Part shown: piece after piece, positions 44,523 through 49,244 of the stretch
How the letters are laid out: each line of letters begins with the position of its first letter
How positions within the stretch are numbered: position 1 is the stretch's first letter
Assembly: GCF_002160765.1 (NCBI RefSeq)
Contig: NZ_NFLF01000024.1
Location: forward strand, 1 to 49,244
Reading direction: 5' to 3'
From: Lachnoclostridium sp. An138
GTDB taxonomy: Bacteria; Bacillota; Clostridia; Lachnospirales; Lachnospiraceae
Length of the DNA stretch: 49,244 nt
Notes under the pieces: generated by a model
The model's database searches: none
The model's input: only the letters and a program-made list of their open reading frames with translations
Told to the model about the DNA's origin: nothing
Made by a program: the position numbers and the translations under genes

Positions 44523-44924
44523 TTAAGAAAGCTCCTCTTCCGCCTGTTTTCCAATTGCCTCCAGAGAAATCAGAAGCGCCCGGTCCGCAGCCTGGCTGGC
44601 AAAATCCAGACTGTATTCTGCCAGCAGCAGCCATTCCTCCGGAGACATCTTTTTCTGGCCGCCTTCCATTTCATTCCTGGCCCCTCGGACCGTTTCTTCC
44701 ATTTTTTCATAGATTTCTGATATTTTCCCAGCCATCTCTGACCTGCTGAACTTCAGCCTTCTGCTTAAGCTCTGCTGCTCCTCCTCGCACTCTCGGCGGA
44801 TGAGCTTCGTCTCTCTTGCCAGGCTTTCTCTGTCAGAAGTCTGACTGAACTGAATTCTGCTGTGAAGTCTGCCCAGCTTTTCATCCAATTCGTACAGCTT
44901 CACGGAAAGCAATTCATGAGCCAT
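44523..44924 (-). CDS. Predicted coiled-coil protein of unknown function
   Basis: A 133-residue soluble, highly charged, helical protein. Residues 1-90 have heptad-like spacing of Leu/Ile between Glu/Arg/Lys (YELDEKLGRLHSRIQF onwards), with a helical hairpin probable after about 95 (PEEWLLLAEYSLDFASQAADRALL). I recognise no family. AGGAG lies 10 bases before the start, and the ftsH copy 2 start follows 24 bases after its stop, so it is in the same unit. It could be an FtsH adaptor or cofactor; this rests on position alone. The C-terminal quarter is Ala/Glu-rich. Confidence 0.72.
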   Translation of the reverse strand: MAHELLSVKLYELDEKLGRLHSRIQFSQTSDRESLARETKLIRRECEEEQQSLSRRLKFSRSEMAGKISEIYEKMEETVRGARNEMEGGQKKMSPEEWLLLAEYSLDFASQAADRALLISLEAIGKQAEEELS

Positions 44925-45022
44925 ATATACCGCACTCCTTTCCTCTTGCAGTCCTTTATTCCCGCGTCCTTTGGCGGATGCCGCGAAGGTCAAAGACCCG
45001 CCCCTTGCGGCGCTGCCAGTTT

Positions 45023-45050
45023 GATGCCCCGCTGCTTGCAGCGGGGTATC
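45023..45050. repeat. Palindromic GC repeat, REP-like
   Basis: GAT(G)CCCCGCTGC / GCAGCGGGG(T)ATC with a 2-base centre, in the 319-base gap between the coiled-coil and TetR genes. The plus-strand RNA pairs better (G-U versus A-C). It resembles an intergenic repeat element; copies elsewhere cannot be counted here. Confidence 0.6.
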
Positions 45051-45126
45051 TGCCTTCTCTCACCAGCCAAATTGTAGCAGAGCTCTTCCGCAGAAACCAT
45101 GATCAGAACGCTCTTTCTGTATAGAC

Positions 45127-45164
45127 AAAAAGGCCAAAGTGTAAAAATTCTTTACACTCCGGCC
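45127..45164 (-). terminator. Terminator of the TetR gene
   Basis: Stem GGCC-GG-AGTGTAAA paired with TTTACACT-TT-GGCC through two G-U pairs, with a 5-base loop and TTTTT following on the minus strand. The same sequence on the plus strand would carry A-C mismatches, so it acts in one direction. Confidence 0.88.
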
Positions 45165-45243
45165 AATTCTGTAAAAGTATTTTCCATGTCATACCTGCAG
45201 GGCTGACGCTGGATAAGAATTTATGCTGCATAACAGACAGCTT

Positions 45244-45792
45244 TCAGAAAGCTTCTCCGCTCATGGGCGCCATTTCACCCTTCAGAATCCGGTAGACACT
45301 GTGAACAATATAGTCCAGATCCTGCGTGTCCTTTTCCGTCCAGCTCTGCAGAAGCCCCATAAGCGCGGCACAGTGATAACGGATAATCATTCCCGCATCC
45401 TTTCCACTGTAATCCTGATACAATCCGCTCTCCACAGCGGCCTGTTCAAAGAAAGCATAAAAAGTCTCTCTTATAATCTGCTCCATCTCATCCCGATAAT
45501 TGGAAGTCATGCCCTGACGCACAAAGGGCTTCGCGTTCAGCAGCATCAGGAACAGATATCTGAGCTTTTCTTCCGCCCCTTCCTGTTCCATACATTCCTG
45601 AAGCAGTCTTTCCGTTCCTCTCTTTATAATCCAGCGGAACAGATCCGGGATATCCTCGAAATGGTAATAGAAGGTCTGCCGGGTGATACTGCATTCTTCC
45701 ACTATATCCTTCACCGTCAGCTTTTTGACCTTCTTTTCCAGAATAAGCCGTCCTGCTGCCTGCGCGATCATCTCCTTCATATCCACTGCCAT
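45244..45792 (-). CDS. TetR-family transcriptional regulator
   Basis: A 182-residue repressor-like protein. The N-terminal helix-turn-helix (about 7-50) shows KKLTVKDIVEECSITRQTFYYHFEDI, with the TFYYHF signature. The remaining ligand domain matches the C-terminal dihydroxyacetone-kinase-regulator (DhaS-like) subgroup weakly (LNAKPFVRQG). It lies 146 bases after the osmoprotectant ATPase gene. The target is unknown; no neighbour is an obvious candidate apart from the opu operon. The ribosome site is poorly spaced, and an ATG at 45780 is an alternative start. Confidence 0.9.
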   Translation of the reverse strand: MAVDMKEMIAQAAGRLILEKKVKKLTVKDIVEECSITRQTFYYHFEDIPDLFRWIIKRGTERLLQECMEQEGAEEKLRYLFLMLLNAKPFVRQGMTSNYRDEMEQIIRETFYAFFEQAAVESGLYQDYSGKDAGMIIRYHCAALMGLLQSWTEKDTQDLDYIVHSVYRILKGEMAPMSGEAF

Positions 45793-45938
45793 GTTCTGTG
45801 TCCGTCCTCTCCTGCCGCTTATCCTTTACGTAGTTTTCCGTTTTCACTTTATCATGACGGACCGTTTTTTTCAAGCCAGACCTTTTACTCTTCCATACCT
45901 CTCATCTGCGGCTGTCGGTGCCTCCTGGCAGCGGCTTC

Positions 45939-46739
45939 TCAGTCCCGCTTCTCCCCCGCGCCGCTGAACTCACACTCTGCCAGACGTTCCTCCGGCAGAT
46001 GGCAGATACGCCGTTCCTGATCCACCAGCTTTTTCACAAAATCTGTGGCCGGATGCCGGACAAGCTCTCCCGGAGCGTCATACTGCTGAACTTCGCCCTT
46101 GTCCATGACAAGCACCTTTGTGCCAAGCTTCAGGGCCTCGGAAATATCGTGGGTCACGAAGAGCACGGTGATGCCCGTCTGCTCGTAAATCCGGCGCAGC
46201 TCCGTCTGAAGCTGGGAGCGCGTCAGTTCATCCACGGCTCCGAAGGGCTCATCCATCAAAAGGATTTCCGGCGAAGCGGCAAGAGCCCTGGCAATGCCCA
46301 CACGCTGCTGCTGGCCTCCGGACAGCTCTGAGGGATAGCGGCTTTTCAGTTCTTCGTCCAGTCCCACAATGCGCATCCACTTGCTGACCGCCTCCTTTGT
46401 TCTCTGCCTGTTTCGCTTATTCAGCAGATTCGGAACATAGGAGATATTCTGCTCCACAGTCATATGCGGAAAGAGGACGCTTCCCTGAATGGCATAGCCG
46501 ATATTTCTCCGAAGCTCCGTCTGATTCCTGTCCCGTATATTTTCTCCATCTATCAGAATGTCTCCCTCCGTGGGGGAAAGAAGACCGTTCACCATCTTCA
46601 GGGCTGTAGTTTTGCCGCAGCCGGACGAGCCGATGATGGTGACGAACTCTCCCTTTTCAATGGACAGATTCAAATCCTTCAGGATCACCTTGTCTCCATA
46701 GGCTTTTTTTATATGCCGAAACTCAATGACTGTCTGCAT
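45939..46739 (-). CDS. Osmoprotectant (betaine/choline/carnitine) ABC transporter ATPase
   Basis: A 266-residue ATPase of the OpuA/OpuC type. Walker A GSSGCGKTT near 37-45, signature LSGGQQQR near 139-146 and Walker B EILLMDEPFGAVDELTR near 159 are intact. FGAVDELTR and the EKGEFVTIIG opening are typical of quaternary amine importers. It lacks the C-terminal CBS domains (about 120 residues) found in OpuCA and ProV that sense ionic strength. It pairs with the fused permease/binding protein 24 bases upstream in the same unit. Confidence 0.92.
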   Translation of the reverse strand: MQTVIEFRHIKKAYGDKVILKDLNLSIEKGEFVTIIGSSGCGKTTALKMVNGLLSPTEGDILIDGENIRDRNQTELRRNIGYAIQGSVLFPHMTVEQNISYVPNLLNKRNRQRTKEAVSKWMRIVGLDEELKSRYPSELSGGQQQRVGIARALAASPEILLMDEPFGAVDELTRSQLQTELRRIYEQTGITVLFVTHDISEALKLGTKVLVMDKGEVQQYDAPGELVRHPATDFVKKLVDQERRICHLPEERLAECEFSGAGEKRD

Positions 46740-46763
46740 CTTCCGATTCCTCCTTTATCCCTT

Positions 46764-48302
46764 CTATTTCAAAAGCCCGCGGGCATCCAGGAACTCCTCT
46801 GCCACATCCCTGGGCTCCCGTCCTTCCGTCTCTACCTGATAATTCATCTGCGCCATATCATTGTCCGAAATAATGCCTGTCACCTTCTCAAACACCTCAT
46901 TCAGCTCCGGATGCTCCTCCAGAACCTCGCTCCGGATGATGTTTCCGCAGAGATAGGAAGGGTAAAACTGTTTATCGTCCTCCAGAACCACCACATCCGA
47001 GGCCGAAAGCTGTCCGTCCGTGGTGAACACCACCATCACGTCGATCCGCTCCTGGTTCAGCGCCTGATATTTCAGGCCGATATCCAGGTCCATGGTCTCC
47101 TTAAAGGAAAGTCCATAGGTCTCGCAGAGAGCGTCATATCCGTCTTCCCTCTCGAAGAAATCATACTCCGCTCCGAAAATCAGCTGGTCTGACACTGCCG
47201 CCAGATCCGAGTAGGTCTTTAAGCCATACTGTTCCGCGATCTCTCTGCGCACCACCAGCCCGTAGGTATTGTTAAAGCCATACATGCCGGCCCACTGCAT
47301 GGAATAACGCTCCTGGTATTCCTGTTCCATCTCCTCAAAAAGGTCCTCCGTATACAGACCTTCCTCCTTCAGAACCATATTCCAGGCCGTTCCCGTATAC
47401 TCCGGATAGATGTCAAACTCTCCGCTCTCCATGGCCGGCTGGATATTGGAGGTTCCGCCGCCCACGCCCTGGGTCAGCTCCACTTCCAGATCCGTATCCT
47501 GCTCAATCAGAATGTCCAGCATCTCTCCCAGCACATACTGCTCCGTCATGGGCTTGGTCGCGATATGAATGGTCTCTCCCTTTCTGGAGGACAATGCCGC
47601 CGCCAGAATGGCAAGCAGGCAGAGAAGCAGCGCCGCCAGTCCCAGAAAACGGTTCGTCCTCTTTGCCCTGGCGCTGCGCTTCGTCATACGCCGCTCAATA
47701 AAACCGAACAGGAAATCCAGCAGAAGCGCCAGAAGGGCCGTCAGAAGGCTGCCCGCCATGGTCATGGCCCCCTGGTTCGTGGTAATGCCACGGTAAATCG
47801 CCACGCCCAGGCCGCCGGCTCCGATAAAAGAAGCGATACCGGCCAGGGCAATGGTCATGGTCACCATGCTCCGGATGCCGGACATAATCACAGGCATCGC
47901 CAGGGGCAGACGGATCTTAAACAGAATCTGCAGACGCGTGCTTCCCATTCCTTTCGCCGCCTCCAGGATGGCCGAATCTACATTCGTCATACCGGTATAG
48001 GTATTCCGCACCATGGGAAGCAGGGCATACACGGTAAGAGCACTCACCGCTGTGGCGTTTCCGACGCCGGAAAAAGGAATCAGGAAGCCCAGCATGGAAA
48101 TAGACGGAATCGTATACAGGAAATTCACCGCTCCAAGCGCAGGCTTCGCCGCCTTCTGAAACTCACTGATAAACAGACCGAAGATTCCTCCGATTACAAT
48201 CGCAATCAGAATCGCCAGCAGAGAAATCTGCAGGTGCTCCAGAACCAGTCCCGCAAAAAAATCCTTCCTTTCCCAGAGAAGACTTCCTATCTCCTGCAGC
48301 AT
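46764..48302 (-). CDS. Fused osmoprotectant ABC permease/substrate-binding protein
   Basis: A 512-residue fusion. Residues about 1-210 are a quaternary-amine ABC permease with five or six helices and EAAKGMGSTRLQILFKIRLP as the coupling motif. A further helix near 222-240 anchors an extracellular substrate-binding domain (about 245-512, opening TIHIATKPMTEQYVLGEML and including GEFDIYPEYTGTAW). The fusion, as in OpuF-type and OpuAB-like importers, explains the absence of a separate binding-protein gene. Ligand is probably glycine betaine, carnitine or choline. The ATG touches the upstream gene's stop (TAATG). Confidence 0.93.
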   Translation of the reverse strand: MLQEIGSLLWERKDFFAGLVLEHLQISLLAILIAIVIGGIFGLFISEFQKAAKPALGAVNFLYTIPSISMLGFLIPFSGVGNATAVSALTVYALLPMVRNTYTGMTNVDSAILEAAKGMGSTRLQILFKIRLPLAMPVIMSGIRSMVTMTIALAGIASFIGAGGLGVAIYRGITTNQGAMTMAGSLLTALLALLLDFLFGFIERRMTKRSARAKRTNRFLGLAALLLCLLAILAAALSSRKGETIHIATKPMTEQYVLGEMLDILIEQDTDLEVELTQGVGGGTSNIQPAMESGEFDIYPEYTGTAWNMVLKEEGLYTEDLFEEMEQEYQERYSMQWAGMYGFNNTYGLVVRREIAEQYGLKTYSDLAAVSDQLIFGAEYDFFEREDGYDALCETYGLSFKETMDLDIGLKYQALNQERIDVMVVFTTDGQLSASDVVVLEDDKQFYPSYLCGNIIRSEVLEEHPELNEVFEKVTGIISDNDMAQMNYQVETEGREPRDVAEEFLDARGLLK

Positions 48303-48916
48303 TATGCTTCACCTCTCCTTTCTATAGCCTGTACGGGGCAGTTTTCCTGACATAATCCGCAGTGCAGGCAGTTTTCCTGCCGGATCACATAAGGCGCGCC
48401 CTCTTCTATGCACTGCTGGGGGCAGTTCCGCATACACTCCCCACAGCCTATGCAGGCGTCTGTGATCTCAAATCCTTTTCGTCTTATTCTTCCCCTTCCA
48501 AGGCAGAAGCTTTCCCGGTAAATCGGATTTTTTCCCAGATCAAAGAATTCTGCCTCTCCTTCCTCTATGCAGAATGGTTCCAGGATATACCGGCTTTCTC
48601 CCGGGTATACTCCTTTCATGGACGGATTTTCCTCAAAAATACGGTCAATCCATGCTTTCTGATCTGAAAGCTTCCGTACCTTTCCGCTTACCCTCACCAT
48701 CTGGTATTCCCGGTTCAGCCCTGTGACTGCTGCGCGGCCGGAAGAGATAAGCTGCCGGTAGAAGTCCTTCCCTCTGGCTGTGCAGAAATAAAGCTTTCCC
48801 TCCTCCACCAGCATCACATCGATCATCCGCACCTGAGGAAACCCATCCTCATCTGTCGTGGCGAAAGCAACATCCTTCACATTCCGCAATATCTGCAGAC
48901 ATTCCTGCGCTGTCAT
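48302..48916 (-). CDS. Pyridoxamine 5'-phosphate oxidase-like flavoprotein fused to 2[4Fe-4S] ferredoxin
   Basis: A 204-residue protein. Residues about 5-120 form a PPOX split barrel (AFATTDEDGFPQVRMIDVM). Residues about 150-200 form a two-cluster ferredoxin with CIGCGECMRNCPQQC and CLHCGLCQENCPVQA. It likely shuttles electrons between ferredoxin and flavin. Start at 48916 with GGAGG about 10 bases away; longer frames run through the promoter. Its stop and the opu permease start share one base, so it is translationally coupled to the transporter, an unexpected pairing. A redox sensor role for the operon is possible but unproven. Confidence 0.88.
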   Translation of the reverse strand: MTAQECLQILRNVKDVAFATTDEDGFPQVRMIDVMLVEEGKLYFCTARGKDFYRQLISSGRAAVTGLNREYQMVRVSGKVRKLSDQKAWIDRIFEENPSMKGVYPGESRYILEPFCIEEGEAEFFDLGKNPIYRESFCLGRGRIRRKGFEITDACIGCGECMRNCPQQCIEEGAPYVIRQENCLHCGLCQENCPVQAIERRGEA

Positions 48917-48941
48917 TTTGCATTTTCCTCCTGTCATTCCT

Positions 48942-48990
48942 CTGAATTCTGTTTTTTTGAATTCTATTTTTGAATTCTGTTTTTTGATAC
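48942..48990 (-). repeat. Tandem GAATTC/poly-T repeats in the leader
   Basis: Three copies of GAATTCT followed by T5-T7 runs (read on the plus strand) separate the promoter from the ribosome site of the ferredoxin-flavoprotein gene. Homopolymers here could vary in length. Confidence 0.6.
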
Positions 48991-49066
48991 TGTCTCCGCT
49001 GTCTTCATTTGTAATGTCCCGTTGACAGCCTCCGTCTTTAATGCTATTGTATGGATATAGAGACAG

Positions 49067-49095
49067 ATTATAAAGTAAGCACAAAAAAGTGCTAT
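49067..49095 (-). promoter_or_regulatory. Promoter of the opu operon with internal dyad
   Basis: Minus-strand ATAGCA, 17-base spacer, perfect TATAAT. The spacer contains AGCAC-AAAAAA-GTGCT (49078-49093), a symmetric repressor-type site between the -35 and -10 elements. Confidence 0.65.
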
Positions 49096-49136
49096 AGTTA
49101 CCCAAAAGATACTATTGTGTGAAATGGAGGCTTAGT

Positions 49137-49244
49137 GTGAAAGAAAGTAGAGGCCAGCCGAAAAATGGCGCACTGAAACAAGCTATTGAAAAATAGCCAT
49201 TTGAAACAAGGTTGATTTTGTTGAGATATGCTAAGAAGCAAGCA
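49137..49244 (+). pseudogene. Broken or partial gene at the window edge (uncertain)
   Basis: A GTG at 49137 has GGAGG 6 bases upstream and reads MKESRGQPKNGALKQAIEK, then a TAG, then an uninterrupted same-frame stretch (PFETRLILLRYAKKQA) to the window end. It could be a gene with a nonsense change, a short regulatory peptide, or chance. It is divergent from the opu promoter. No family is recognised. Confidence 0.3.

Overview
The window looks like chromosome from a spore-forming Clostridia, most likely a Lachnospiraceae gut anaerobe of mid-range GC. The reasons are a stage IV sporulation gene (spoIVA), a B12-dependent ribonucleotide reductase (nrdJ), a flavodiiron protein for O2/NO defence, an Rpn-type nuclease relic, and strong AGGAGG ribosome sites with TTGACA/TATAAT promoters. 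The genus cannot be fixed from sequence alone. I count 43 genes (42 apparently intact, 1 pseudogene) plus an uncertain broken reading frame at the right edge. All genes lie on the minus strand except one at 26736-27626 (and the edge frame). The first 47 bases are poly-C and look like a contig-end artefact. I saw no rRNA, tRNA, CRISPR array, prophage or complete insertion sequence.

Layout in the direction of transcription (right to left within each unit). 4577-5611 down to 60: a five-gene sugar operon (xylose-isomerase-like protein, Gfo/Idh/MocA oxidoreductase, sugar isomerase/epimerase, PfkB kinase, mannitol-phosphate-dehydrogenase-like enzyme) with an AraC regulator upstream. 11765 to 6892: a branched-chain amino acid ABC importer with its own promoter, an attenuating terminator after the binding-protein gene, and a second promoter for the membrane and ATPase genes. 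15065-11980: a NYN/LOTUS-like protein overlapping a glycogen debranching enzyme. 16101-15118: a ComEC-like metallo-hydrolase. 17362-16199: flavodiiron protein. 18956-17562: MATE exporter. 20971-19103: ftsH copy 1. 26470-21155: a two-component system followed by an FtsX-type ABC exporter.

26736-27626 is the lone plus-strand gene, an envelope-anchored coiled-coil protein. 29564-27802 carries beta and gamma subunits of a sodium-pumping decarboxylase with a flavin-type protein. 33251-29762 carries a CapA-like protein, a peroxiredoxin, YaaA and a radical SAM protein, probably continuing from nrdJ (33270-35534). Then come rnhA, an NCS2 purine permease, a deleted and frameshifted Rpn pseudogene, and spoIVA.

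The most suggestive block is 40637-44924: a coiled-coil protein, a second FtsH protease and an HdeD-like membrane protein in one unit, next to an SPFH (prohibitin/stomatin-like) protein co-transcribed with a small ribbon-helix-helix regulator whose promoter carries a perfect palindrome. This could be an accessory FtsH-SPFH membrane quality-control module. The right end holds a TetR regulator and an osmoprotectant ABC operon headed by a ferredoxin-flavoprotein, under a promoter with an operator-like dyad.
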